Assembly (NCBI GenBank): GCA_027186245.1 | Contig: CP114481.1 | Coordinates: 29,357,501-29,421,500, forward strand | Reading direction: 5' to 3' | Length of the DNA: 64,000 bases | DNA from: Coriaria nepalensis | Lineage: Eukaryota > Streptophyta > Magnoliopsida > Cucurbitales > Coriariaceae | In this document: piece by piece, positions 13,691 through 26,851 of the stretch | Layout of the letters: each line of letters begins with the position of its first letter | How positions within the stretch are numbered: position 1 is the stretch's first letter | Notes under the pieces: generated by a model | Seen by the model: only the letters and a program-made list of their open reading frames with translations | What the model was told of the DNA's origin: nothing | Databases searched by the model: none | Made by a program: the position numbers and the translations under genes

Positions 13691-16600
13691 AATCACTTCA
13701 ATGAGTCATTTCAAGTCAATAACTTATTTCAAAGCAAGTCGAACGAATTCTATTTTTGCACTACAAACACAAGTTTTGTGCATAACTTGCAAATGATCAA
13801 TGCAAGGAAAGTGTGCATTCGTTTAACCTTAAAATCATTTCAATGAGTCATTTCCAGTCAGTAACTTATTTCAAAGCAAGTCGAAAGAATTCTATTTTTG
13901 CACTACAAATGCAAGTTTTGGGCATAACTTGCAAATGATCAATGCAAGGAAAGTGTGCATTCGTTTAACATTAAAATCATTTCAATTAGTCATTTCAAGT
14001 CAATAACTTATTTCAAAGCAAGTCGAACGAATTCTATTTTTGCACTACAAACAGAAGTTTTGTGCATAACTTGCAAATGATCAATGCAAGGAAAGTGTGC
14101 ATTCGTTTAACCTTAAAATCATTTCAATGAGTCATTTCAAGACAATATCTTATTTCAAAGTAATTCGAACGAGCACTATTTTTGCACTACAAATGCAAGT
14201 TTTGGCCATAACTTGGAAATGATCAATGCAAGGAAAGTGTGCATTCGTTTAACCTTAAAATCATTTCAATGAGTCATTTCAAGTCAATATCTTATTTCAA
14301 AGCAAGTCGAACGAATTCAATTTTTGCACTACAAACACAAGTTTTGTGCATAACTTACAAATGATCAATGCAAGGAAAGTGTGCATTCGTTTCACCTTAA
14401 AATCATTTCAATGAGTCATTTCAAGTCAATAACTTATTTCAAAGCAAGTCGAACGAATTCTATTTTTGCACTACAAACACAAGTTTTGTGCATAACTTGC
14501 AAATGATCAATGCAAGGAAAGTGTGCATTCGTTTAACCTTTAAATCATTTCAATGAGTCATTTCAAGTCAATAACTTATTTCAAAGCAAGTCGAACGAAT
14601 TCTATTTTTGCACTACAAACACAAGTTTTGTGCATAACTTGCAAATGATCAATGTAAAGAAAGTGTGCATTCGTTTAACTTAAAATCATTTCAATGAGTC
14701 ATTTCAAGTCAATAATTTATTTCAAAGCAAGTCCAACGAATTCAATTTTTGCACTACAAACACGAGTTTTGTGCATAACTTGCAAATGATCAATGCAAGG
14801 AAAGTGTGCATTCGTTTAACCTTAAAATCATTTCAATAAGTCATTTCAAGTCAATATCTTATTTCAAAGTAATTCGAACGAGCACTATTTTTGCACTACA
14901 AATCCAAGTTTTGGGCATAACTTGCAAATGATCAATGCAAGGAAAGTGTGCATTCGTTTAACCTTAAAATCATTTCAATGAGTCATTTCAAGTCAATAAC
15001 TTATTTCAAAGCAAGTCGAACGAATTCTATTTTTGCACTACAAACACAAGTTTTGTGCATAACTTGCAAATGATCAATGCAAGGAAAGTGTGCATTCGTT
15101 TAACCTTAAAATCAATTCAATGAGTCATTTCCAGTCAGTAACTTATTTCAAAGCAAGTCGAAAGAATTCTATTTTTGCACTACAAATGCAAGTTTTGGGC
15201 ATAACTTGCAAATGATCAATGCAAGGAAAGTGTGCATTCGTTTAACATTAAAATCATTTCAATGAGTCATTTCAAGTCAATAACTTATTTCAAAGCAAGT
15301 CGAACGAATTCAATTTTTGCACTACAAACACAAGTTTTGTGCAGAACTTACAAATGATCAATGCAAGGAAAGTGTGCATTCGTTTAACCTTAAAATCATT
15401 TCAATGAGTCATTTCAAGACAATATCTTATTTCAAAGTAATTCGAACGAGCACTATTTTTGCACTACAAATGCAAGTTTTGGCCATAACTTGGAAATGAT
15501 CAATGCAAGGAAAGTGTGCATTCGTTTAACCTTAAAATCATTTCAATGAGTCATTTCAAGTCAATATCTTATTTCAAAGCAAGTCGAACGAATTCAATTT
15601 TTGCACTACAAACACAAGTTTTGTGCATAACTTACAAATGATCAATGCAAGGAAAGTGTGCATTCGTTTCACCTTAAAATCATTTCATTGAGTCATTTCA
15701 AGTCAATAACTTATTTCAAAGCAAGTCGAACGAATTCTATTTTTGCACTACAAACAGAAGTTTTTTGCATAACTTGCAAATGATCAATGCAAGGAAAGTG
15801 TGCATTCGTTTAACCTTTAAATCATTTCAATGAGTCATTTCAAGTCAATAACTTATTTCAAAGCAAGTCGAACGAATTCTATTTTTGCACTACAAACACA
15901 AGTTTTGTGCATAACTTGCAAATGATCAATGCAAAGAAAGTGTGCATTCGTTTAACTTAAAATCATTTCAATGAGTCATTTCAATTCAATAATTTATTTC
16001 AAAGCAAGTCCAACGAATTCAATTTTTGCACTACAAACACGAGTTTTGTGCATAACTTGCAAATGATCAATGCAAGGAAAGTGTGCGTTCGTTTAACCTT
16101 AAAATCATTTCAATGAGTCATTTCAAGTCAATATCTTATTTCAAAGTAATTCGAACGAGCACTATTTTTGCACTACAAATCCAAGTTTTGGGCATAACTT
16201 GCAAATGATCAGTGCAAGGAAAGTGTGCATTCGTTTAACCTTAAAATCATTTCAATGAGTCATTTCAAGTCAATAACTTATTTCAAAGCAAGTCGAACGA
16301 ATTCTATTTTTGCACTACAAACACAAGTTTTGTGCATAACCTGCAAATGATCAATGCAAGGAAAGTGTGCATTCGTTTAACCTTAAAATCAATTCAATGA
16401 GTCATTTCCAGTCAGTAACTTATTTCAAAGCAAGTCGAAAGAATTCTATTTTTGCACTACAAATGCAAGTTTTGGGCATAACTTGCAAATGATCAATGCA
16501 AGGAAAGTGTGCATTCGTTTAACCTTAAAATCATTTCAATGAGTCATTTCAAGTCAATAACTTATTTCAAAGCAAGTCGAACGAATTCTATTTTTGCACT

Positions 16601-17056
16601 ACAAACACAAGTTTTGTGCATAACTTGCAAATGATCAATGCAAAGAAAGTGTGCATTCGTTTAACTTAAAATCATTTCAATGTGTAATTTCAAGTAGATA
16701 TCTTATTTTAAAGCAAGTCGAACGAATTCTATTTTTGCACAACAAACACGAGTTTTGTGCATAACTTGCAAATGATCAATGCAAGGAAAGTGTGCATTCG
16801 TTTAACCTTAAAATCATTTCAATGAGTCATTTCAAGTCAATAACTTATTTCAAAGCAAGTCGAACGAATTCTATTTTTGCACTACAAACACAAGTTTTGT
16901 GCATAACTTGCAAATGATCAATGCAAGGAAAGTGTGCATTCGTTTAACCTTAAAATCATTTCAATGAGTCATTTCAAGTCAATATCTTATTTCAAAGCAA
17001 GTCGAACGAATTCTATTTTTGCACTACAAACAGAAGTTTTGTGCATAACTTGCAAA
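13691..17056. repeat. 9-mer higher-order repeat, 1277 bp, about two copies plus partial
   Basis: Marker variants sit 1277 bp apart: TTAACATTAAAATC at about 13966 and 15243, TTTTGGCCATAACTTGG at about 14200 and 15477, GTTTCACCTTAAAA at about 14389 and 15666, and TTTCCAGTCAGTAAC at 15128 and 16405. The missing base (9 x 142 would be 1278) is the TTTAACTTAAAA deletion in each copy. The block then passes into the 16-mer region, which reuses some of its monomers: TCTTATTTTAAAGC at 16701 recurs at 18262. Approximate copies are 13691-14970, 14971-16250 and a partial one to about 16640. The edges are estimated. Confidence 0.8.
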
Positions 17057-20000
17057 TGATCAATGCAAGGAAAGTGTGCATTCGTTTAACCTTAAAATCA
17101 TTTCAATGAGTCATTTCAAGTCAATATCTTGTTTCAAAGTAATTCGAACGAGCACTATTTTTGCACTACAAATGCAAGTTTTCTGGATAACTTGCAAATG
17201 ATCAATGCAAGGAAAGTGTGCATTCTTTTAACCTTAAAATCATTTCAATGAGTCATTTCAAGTCAATAACTTATTTCAAAGCAAGTCGAACGAATTGTAT
17301 TTTTGCACTACAAACACAAGTTTTCTGCATAACTTGCAAATGATCAATGCAAGGAAAGTGTGCATTCGTTTAACCTTACAATCATTTCAATGAGTCATTT
17401 CAAGACAATATCTTATTTCAAAGTAATTCGAACGAGCACTATTTTTGCACTACCAATGCAAGTTTTGGGCATAACTTGGAAATGATCAATGCAAGGAAAG
17501 TGTGCATTCGTTTAACCTTAAAATCATTTCAATGAGTCATTTCAAGTCAATAACTTATTTCAAAGCAAGTGCAACGAATTCAATTTTTGCACTACAAACA
17601 CGAGTTTTGTGCATAACTTGCAAATGATCAATGCAAGGAAAGTGTGCATTCGTTTAACCTTAAAATCATTTCAATGAGTCATTTCAAGTCAATATCTTAT
17701 TTCAAAGTAATTCGAACGAGCACTATTTTTGCACTACAAATCCAAGTTTTGGGCATAACTTGCAAATGATCAATGCAAGGAAAGTGTGCATTCGTTTAAC
17801 CTTAAAATCATTTCAATGAGTCATTTCAAGTCAATAACTTATTTCAAAGCAAGTCGAACGAATTCTATTTTTGCACTACAAACACAAGTTTTGTGCATAA
17901 CTTGCAAATGATCAATGCAAGGAAAGTGTGCATTCGTTTAACCTTAAAATCAATTCAATGAGTCATTTCCAGTCAGTAACTTATTTCAAAGCAAGTCGAA
18001 AGAATTCTATTTTTGCACTACAAATGCAAGTTTTGGGCATAACTTGCAAATGATCAATGCAAGGAAAGTGTGCATTCGTTTAACCTTAAAATCATTTCAA
18101 TGAGTCATTTCAAGTCAATAACTTATTTCAAAGCAAGTCGAACGAATTCTATTTTTGCACTACAAACACAAGTTTTGTGCATAACTTGCAAATGATCAAT
18201 GCAAAGAAAGTGTGCATTCGTTTAACTTAAAATCATTTCAATGTGTAATTTCAAGTCGATATCTTATTTTAAAGCAAGTCGAACGAATTCTATTTTTGCA
18301 CAACAAACACGAGTTTTGTGCATAACTTGCAAATGATCAATGCAAGGAAAGTGTGCATTCGTTTAACCTTAAAATCATTTCAATGAGTCATTTCAAGTCA
18401 ATAACTTATTTCAAAGCAAGTCGAACGAATTCTATTTTTGCACTACAAACACAAGTTTTGTGCATAACTTGCAAATGATCAATGCAAGGAAAGTGTGCAT
18501 TCGTTTAACCTTTAAATCATTTCAATGAGTCATTTCAAGTCAATATCTTATTTCAAAGCAAGTCGAACGAATTCTATTTTTGCACTACAAACACAAGTTT
18601 TGTGCATAACTTGCAAATGATCAATGCAAGGAAAGTGTGCATTCGTTTAACCTTAAAATCATTTCAATGAGTCATTTCAAGTCAATATCTTGTTTCAAAG
18701 TAATTCGAACGAGCACTATTTTTGCACGACAAATGCAAGTTTTCTGGATAACTTGCAAATGATCAATGCAAGGAAAGTGTGCATTCGTTTAACCTTAAAA
18801 TCATTTCAATGAGTCATTTCAAGTCAATAACTTATTTCAAAGCAAGTCGAACGAATTGTATTTTTGCACTACAAACACAAGTTTTGTGCATAACTTGCAA
18901 ATGATCAATGCAAGGAAAGTGTGCATTCGTTTAACCTTACAATCATTTCAATGAGTCATTTCAAGTCAATAACTTATTTCAAAGCAAGTCGAACGAAATC
19001 AATTTTTGCACTACAAACACAAGTTTTGTGCATAACTTGCAAATGATCAATGCAAGGAAAGTGTGCACTCGTTTAACCTTAAAATCATTTCAATGAGTAA
19101 TTTCAAGTCGATATCTTATTTCAAAGCAAGTCGAACGAATTCTATTTTTGCACAACAAACACGAGTTTTGTGCTTAACTTACGAATGATCATTGCAAGGA
19201 AAGTGTGCATTCGTTTAACCTTAAAATCAATTCAATGAGTCATTTCAAGTCAATAACTTATTTCAAAGCAAGTCGAATGAATTCTATTTTTGCACTACAA
19301 ACAGAAGTTTTGTGCATAACTTGCAAATGATCAATGCAAGGAAAGTGTGCATTCGTTTAACCTTAAAATCATTTCAATGAGTCATTTCAAGTCAATATCT
19401 TGTTTCAAAGTAATTCGAACGAGCACTATTTTTGCACTACAAATGCAAGTTTTCTGGATAACTTGCAAATGATCAATGCAAGGAAAGTGTGCGTTCGTTT
19501 AACCTTAAAATCATTTCAATGAGTCATTTCAAGTCAATAACTTATTTCAAAGCAAGTCGAACGAATTGTATTTTTGCACTACAAACACAAGTTTTCTGCA
19601 TAACTTGCAAATGATCAATGCAAGGAAAGTGTGCATTCGTTTAACCTTACAATCATTTCAATGAGTCATTTCAAGACAATATCTTATTTCAAAGTAATTC
19701 GAACGAGCACTATTTTTGCACTACCAATGCAAGTTTTGGGCATAACTTGGAAATGATCAATGCAAGGAAAGTGTGCATTCGTTTAACCTTAAAATCATTT
19801 CAATGAGTCATTTCAAGTCAATAACTTATTTCAAAGCAAGTGCAACGAATTCAATTTTTGCACTACAAACACGAGTTTTGTGCATAACTTGCAAATGATC
19901 AATGCAAGGAAAGTGTGCATTCGTTTAACCTTAAAATCATTTCAATGAGTCATTTCAAGTCAATATCTTATTTCAAAGTAATTCGAACGAGCACTATTTT

Positions 20001-23000
20001 TGCACTACAAATCCAAGTTTTGGGCATAACTTGCAAATGATCAATGCAAGGAAAGTGTGCATTCGTTTAACCTTAAAATCATTTCAATGAGTCATTTCAA
20101 GTCAATAACTTATTTCAAAGCAAGTCGAACGAATTCTATTTTTGCACTACAAACACAAGTTTTGTGCATAACTTGCAAATGATCAATGCAAGGAAAGTGT
20201 GCATTCGTTTAACCATAAAATCAATTCAATGAGTCATTTCCAGTCAGTAACTTATTTCAAAGCAAGTCGAAAGAATTCTATTTTTGCACTACAAATGCAA
20301 GTTTTGGGCATAACTTGCAAATGATCAATGCAAGGAAAGTGTGCATTCGTTTAACCTTAAAATCATTTCAATGAGTCATTTCAAGTCAATAACTTATTTC
20401 AAAGCAAGTCGAACGAATTCTATTTTTGCACTACAAACACAAGTTTTGTGCATAACTTGCAAATGATCAATGCAAAGAAAGTGTGCATTCGTTTAACTTA
20501 AAATCATTTCAATGTGTAATTTCAAGTCGATATCTTATTTTAAAGCAAGTCGAACGAATTCTATTTTTGCACAACAAACACGAGTTTTGTGCATAACTTG
20601 CAAATGATCAATGCAAGGAAAGTGTGCATTCGTTTAACCTTAAAATCATTTCAATGAGTCATTTCAAGTCAATAACTTATTTCAAAGCAAGTCGAACGAA
20701 TTCTATTTTTGCACTACAAACACAAGTTTTGTGCATAACTTGCAAATGATCAATGCAAGGAAAGTGTGCATTCGTTTAACCTTTAAATCATTTCAATGAG
20801 TCATTTCAAGTCAATATCTTATTTCAAAGCAAGTCGAACGAATTCTATTTTTGCACTACAAACACAAGTTTTGTGCATAACTTGCAAATGATCAATGCAA
20901 GGAAAGTGTGCATTCGTTTAACCTTAAAATCATTTCAATGAGTCATTTCAAGTCAATATCTTGTTTCAAAGTAATTCGAACGAGCACTATTTTTGCACTA
21001 CAAATGCAAGTTTTCTGGATAACTTGCAAATGATCAATGCAAGGAAAGTGTGCATTCGTTTAACCTTAAAATCATTTCAATGAGTCATTTCAAGTCAATA
21101 ACTTATTTCAAAGCAAGTCGAACGAATTGTATTTTTGCACTACAAACACAAGTTTTGTGCATAACTTGCAAATGATCAATGCAAGGAAAGTGTGCATTCG
21201 TTTAACCTTACAATCATTTCAATGAGTCATTTCAAGTCAATAACTTATTTCAAAGCAAGTCGAACGAAATCAATTTTTGCACTACAAACACAAGTTTTGT
21301 GCATAACTTGCAAATGATCAATGCAAGGAAAGTGTGCACTCGTTTAACCTTAAAATCATTTCAATGAGTAATTTCAAGTCGATATCTTATTTCAAAGCAA
21401 GTCGAACGAATTCTATTTTTGCACAACAAACACGAGTTTTGTGCTTAACTTACGAATGATCATTGCAAGGAAAGTGTGCATTCGTTTAACCTTAAAATCA
21501 ATTCAATGAGTCATTTCAAGTCAATAACTTATTTCAAAGCAAGTCGAATGAATTCTATTTTTGCACTACAAACAGAAGTTTTGTGCATAACTTGCAAATG
21601 ATCAATGCAAGGAAAGTGTGCATTCGTTTAACCTTAAAATCATTTCAATGAGTCATTTCAAGTCAATATCTTGTTTCAAAGTAATTCGAACGAGCACTAT
21701 TTTTGCACTACAAATGCAAGTTTTCTGGATAACTTGCAAATGATCAATGCAAGGAAAGTGTGCGTTCGTTTAACCTTAAAATCATTTCAATGAGTCATTT
21801 CAAGTCAATAACTTATTTCAAAGCAAGTCGAACGAATTGTATTTTTACACTACAAACACAAGTTTTCTGCATAACTTGCAAATGATCAATGCAAGGAAAG
21901 TGTGCATTCGTTTAACCTTACAATCATTTCAATGAGTCATTTCAAGACAATATCTTATTTCAAAGTAATTCGAACGAGCACTATTTTTGCACTACCAATG
22001 CAAGTTTTGGGCATAACTTGGAAATGATCAATGCAACGAAAGTGTGCATTCGTTTAACCTTAAAATCATTTCAATGAGTCATTTCAAGTCAATAACTTAT
22101 TTCAAAGCAAGTGCAACGAATTCAATTTTTGCACTACAAACACGAGTTTTGTGCATAACTTGCAAATGATCAATGCAAGGAAAGTGTGCATTCGTTTAAC
22201 CTTAAAATCATTTCAATGAGTCATTTCAAGTCAATATCTTATTTCAAAGTAATTCGAACGAGCACTATTTTTGCACTACAAATCCAAGTTTTGGGCATAA
22301 CTTGCAAATGATCAATGCAAGGAAAGTGTGCATTCGTTTAACCTTAAAATCATTTCAATGAGTCATTTCAAGTCAATAACTTATTTCAAAGCAAGTCGAA
22401 CGAATTCTATTTTTGCACTACAAACACAAGTTTTGTGCATAACTTGCAAATGATCAATGCAAGGAAAGTGTGCATTCGTTTAACCTTAAAATCAATTCAA
22501 TGAGTCATTTCCAGTCAGTAACTTATTTCAAAGCAAGTCGAAAGAATTCTATTTTTGCACTACAAATGCAAGTTTTGGGCATAACTTGCAAATGATCAAT
22601 GCAAGGAAAGTGTGCATTCGTTTAACCTTAAAATCATTTCAATGAGTCATTTCAAGTCAATAACTTATTTCAAAGCAAGTCGAACGAATTCTATTTTTGC
22701 ACTACAAACACAAGTTTTGTGCATAACTTGCAAATGATCAATGCAAAGAAAGTGTGCATTCGTTTAACTTAAAATCATTTCAATGTGTAATTTCAAGTCG
22801 ATATCTTATTTTAAAGCAAGTCGAACGAATTCTATTTTTGCACAACAAACACGAGTTTTGTGCATAACTTGCAAATGATCAATGCAAGGAAAGTGTGCAT
22901 TCGTTTAACCTTAAAATCATTTCAATGAGTCATTTCAAGTCAATAACTTACTTCAAAGCAAGTCGAACGAATTCTATTTTTGCACTACAAACACAAGTTT

Positions 23001-23869
23001 TGTGCATAACTTGCAAATGATCAATGCAAGGAAAGTGTGCATTCGTTTAACCTTTAAATCATTTCAATGAGTCATTTCAAGTCAATATCTTATTTCAAAG
23101 CAAGTCGAACGAATTCTATTTTTGCACTACAAACACAAGTTTTGTGCATAACTTGCAAATGATCAATGCAAGGAAAGTGTGCATTCGTTTAACCTTAAAA
23201 TCATTTCAATGAGTCATTTCAAGTCAATATCTTGTTTCAAAGTAATTCGAACGAGCACTATTTTTGCACTACAAATGCAAGTTTTCTGGATAACTTGCAA
23301 ATGATCAATGCAAGGAAAGTGTGCATTCGTTTAACCTTAAAATCATTTCAATGAGTCATTTCAAGTCAATAACTTATTTCAAAGCAAGTCGAACGAATTG
23401 TATTTTTGCACTACAGACACAAGTTTTGTGCATAACTTGCAAATGATCAATGCAAGGAAAGTGTGCATTCGTTTAACCTTACAATCATTTCAATGAGTCA
23501 TTTCAAGTCAATAACTTATTTCAAAGCAAGTCGAACGAAATCAATTTTTGCACTACAAACACAAGTTTTGTGCATAACTTGCAAATGATCAATGCAAGGA
23601 AAGTGTGCACTCGTTTAACCTTAAAATCATTTCAATGAGTAATTTCAAGTCGATATCTTATTTCAAAGCAAGTCGAACGAATTCTATTTTTGCACAACAA
23701 ACACGAGTTTTGTGCTTAACTTACGAATGATCATTGCAAGGAAAGTGTGCATTCGTTTAACCTTAAAATCAATTCAATGAGTCATTTCAAGTCAATAACT
23801 TATTTCAAAGCAAGTCGAATGAATTCTATTTTTGCACTACAAACAGAAGTTTTGTGCATAACTTGCAAA
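17057..23869. repeat. 16-mer higher-order repeat, 2271 bp, three tandem copies
   Basis: With TGATCA as phase, the copies are 17057-19327, 19328-21598 and 21599-23869. Several independent markers repeat at exactly 2271 bp: TGCTTAACTTACGAATG at 19171, 21442 and 23713; TCTTATTTTAAAGC at 18262, 20533 and 22804; and TTTTCTGGATAAC twice per copy. The 1-bp TTTAACTTAAAA deletion makes the unit 2271 and not 2272. Differences between copies look few: GCACGACAAATG near 18726 only in copy 1, ACCATAAAATC near 20214 only in copy 2, TTTTTACAC near 21844 and CTTACTTC near 22948 only in copy 3. The unit mixes A, B and C types. Confidence 0.93.
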
Positions 23870-25147
23870 TGATCAATGCAAGGAAAGTGTGCATTCGTTT
23901 AACCTTACAATCATTTCAATGAGTCATTTCAAGTCAATAACTTATTTCAAAGCAAGTCGAACGAAATCAATTTTTGCACTACAAACACAAGTTTTGTGCA
24001 TAACTTGCAAATGATCAATGCAAGGAAAGTGTGCACTCGTTTAACCTTAAAATCATTTCAATGAGTCATTTGAAGACAATATCTTATTTCAAAGTAATTC
24101 GAACGAGCACTATTTTTGCACTACAAATGCAAGTTTTGGGCATAACTTGGAAATGATCAATGCAGGGAAAGTGTGCATTCGTTTAACCTTAAAATCATTT
24201 CAATGAGTCATTTCAAGTCAATATCTTATTTCAAAGCAAGTCGAACGAATTCTATTTTTGCACTACAAACACAAGTTTTGTGCATAACTTGCAAATGATC
24301 AATGCAAGGAAAGTGTGCATTCGTTTAACCTTAAAATCATTTCAATGAGTCATTTCCAGTCAGTAACTTATTTCAAAGCAAGTCGAAAGAATTCTATTTT
24401 TGCACTACAAATGCAAGTTTTGGGCATAACTTGCAAATGATCAATGCAAGGAAAGTGTGAATTAGTTTAACCTTACAATCATTTCAATGAGTCATTTCAA
24501 GTCAATAACTTATTTCAAAGCAAGTCGAACGAAATCAATTTTTGCACTACAAACACAAGTTTTGTGCATAACTTGCAAATGATCAATGCAAGGAAAGTGT
24601 GCACTCGTTTAACCTTAAAATCATTTCAATGAGTAATTTCAAGTCGATATCTTATTTCAAAGCAAGTCGAACGAATTCTATTTTTGCACAACAAACACGA
24701 GTTTTGTGCATAACTTACGAATGATCATTGCAAGGAAAGTGTGCATTCGTTTAACCTTAAAATCAATTCAATGAGTCATTTCAAGTCAATAACTTATTTC
24801 AAAGCAAGTCGAATGAATTCTATTTTTGCACTACAAACAGAAGTTTTGTGCATAACTTGCAAATGATCAATGCAAGGAAAGTGTGCATTCGTTTAACCTT
24901 ACAATCATTTCAATGAGTCATTTCAAGTCAATAACTTATTTCAAAGCAAGTCGAACGAAATCAATTTTTGCACTACAAACACAAGTTTTGTGCATAACTT
25001 GGAAATGATCAATGCAAGGAAAGTGTGCACTCGTTTAACCTTAAAATCATTTCAATGAGTCATTTCAAGACAATATCTTATTTCAAAGTAATTCGAACGA
25101 GCACTATTTTTGCACTACAAATGCAAGTTTTGGGCATAACTTGGAAA
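23870..25147. repeat. Transitional monomers between the 16-mer and 6-mer blocks
   Basis: This is satellite only. It introduces variants that dominate the next block: AACCTTACAATC, GAACGAAATCAATTTTTGC (the EcoRI site is lost through a different change from that in type B), GTGCACTCG and TGCAGGGAAAG. The marker TGCAGGG at 24161 and 25155 is 994 bp (7 monomers) apart. A segment of about 1.1 kb (about 23790-24890) reappears at about 40930-42030 with an offset of 17143 bp. Linked markers are CAAGTCGAATGAATTC (23811 and 40954) and the unusual ATTAGTTTAACC (near 24461 and 41604). Confidence 0.83.
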
Positions 25148-26851
25148 TGATCAATGCAGGGAAAGTGTGCATTCGTTTAACCTTAAAATCATTTCAATGA
25201 GTCATTTCAAGTCAATATCTTATTTCAAAGCAAGTCGAACGAATTCTATTTTTGCACTACAAACACAAGTTTTGTGCATAACTTGCAAATGATTAATGCA
25301 AGGAAAGTGTGCATTCGTTTAACCTTACAATCATTTCAATGAGTCATTTCAAGTCAATAACTTATTTCAAAGCAAGTCGAACGAAATCAATTTTCGCACT
25401 ACAAACACAAGTTTTGTGCATAACTTGCAAATGATCAATGCAAGGAAAATGTGCACTCGTTTAACCTTAAAATCATTTCAATGAGTAATTTCAAGTCGAT
25501 ATCTTATTTCAAAGCAAGTCGAACGAATTCTATTTTTGCACAACAAACACGAGTTTTGTGCATAACTTACGAATGATCATTGCAAGGAAAGTGTGCATTC
25601 GTTTAACCTTAAAATCAATTCAATGAGTCATTTCAAGTCAATAACTTATTTCAAAGCAAGTCGAATGAATTCTATTTTTGCACTACAAACAGAAGTTTTG
25701 TGCATAACTTGCAAATGATCAATGCAAGGAAAGTGTGCATTCGTTTAACCTTACAATCATTTCAATGAGTCATTTCAAGTCAATAACTTATTTCAAAGCA
25801 AGTCGAACGAAATCAATTTTTGCACTACAAACACAAGTTTTGTGCATAACTTGCAAATGATCAATGCAAGGAAAGTGTGCTTTCGTTTAACCTTAAAATC
25901 ATTTCAATGAGTCATTTCAAGTCAATATCTTATTTCAAACTAATTCGATCGAGCACTATTTTTGCACTACAAATCCAAGTTTTGGGCAGAACTTGCAAAT
26001 GATCAATGCAAAGAAAGTGTGCATTCGTCTAACCTTAAAATCATTTCAATGTGTAATTTCAAGTCGATATCTTATTTCAAAGCAAGTCGAACGAATTCTA
26101 TTTTTGCACAACAAACACGAGTTTTGTGCATAACTTACGAATGATCATTGCAAGGAAAGTGTGCATTCGTTTAACCTTACAATCATTTCAATGAGTCATT
26201 TCAAGTCAATAACTTATTTCAAAGCAAGTCGAACGAAATCAATTTTTGCACTACAAACACAAGTTTTGTGCATAACTTGCAAATGATCAATGCAAGGAAA
26301 GTGTGCACTCGTTTAACCTTAAAATCATTTCAATGAGTAATTTCAAGTCGATATCTTATTTCAAAGCAAGTCGAACGAATTCTATTTTTGCACAACAAAC
26401 ACGAGTTTTGTGCATAACTTACGAATGATCATTGCAAGGAAAGTGTGCATTCGTTTAACCTTAAAATCAATTCAATGAGTCATTTCAAGTCAATAACTTA
26501 TTTCAAAGCAAGTCGAATGAATTCTATTTTTGCAATACAAACAGAAGTTTTGTGCATAACTTGCAAATGATCAATGCAAGGAAAGTGTGCATTCGTTTAA
26601 CCTTACAATCATTTCAATGAGTCATTTCAAGTCAATAACTTATTTCAAAGCAAGTCGAACGAAATCAATTTTTGCACTACAAACACAAGTTTTGTGCATA
26701 ACTTGCAAATGATCAATGCAAGGAAAGTGTGCTTTCGTTTAACCTTAAAATCATTTCAATGAGTCATTTCAAGTCAATATCTTATTTCAAACTAATTCGA
26801 TCGAGCACTATTTTTGCACTACAAATCCAAGTTTTGGGCAGAACTTGCAAA
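25148..26851. repeat. 6-mer higher-order repeat, 852 bp, two copies (left locus)
   Basis: The copies are 25148-25999 and 26000-26851. Five of the six monomers correspond: ACAATC with GAAATCAAT; GCACTCG with GAGTAATTTC; ATCAATTCAATG with GAATGAATTC; ACAATC with GAAATCAAT again; and GTGCTTTCG leading to a type B with CTAATTCGATCGAGC and GGGCAGAAC. The first monomer differs: copy 1 has a TGCAGGG type A with ATGATTAATGC, and copy 2 has a type C with CGTCTAACC. The right locus at 42717-46124 holds four units of this family. Confidence 0.9.
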
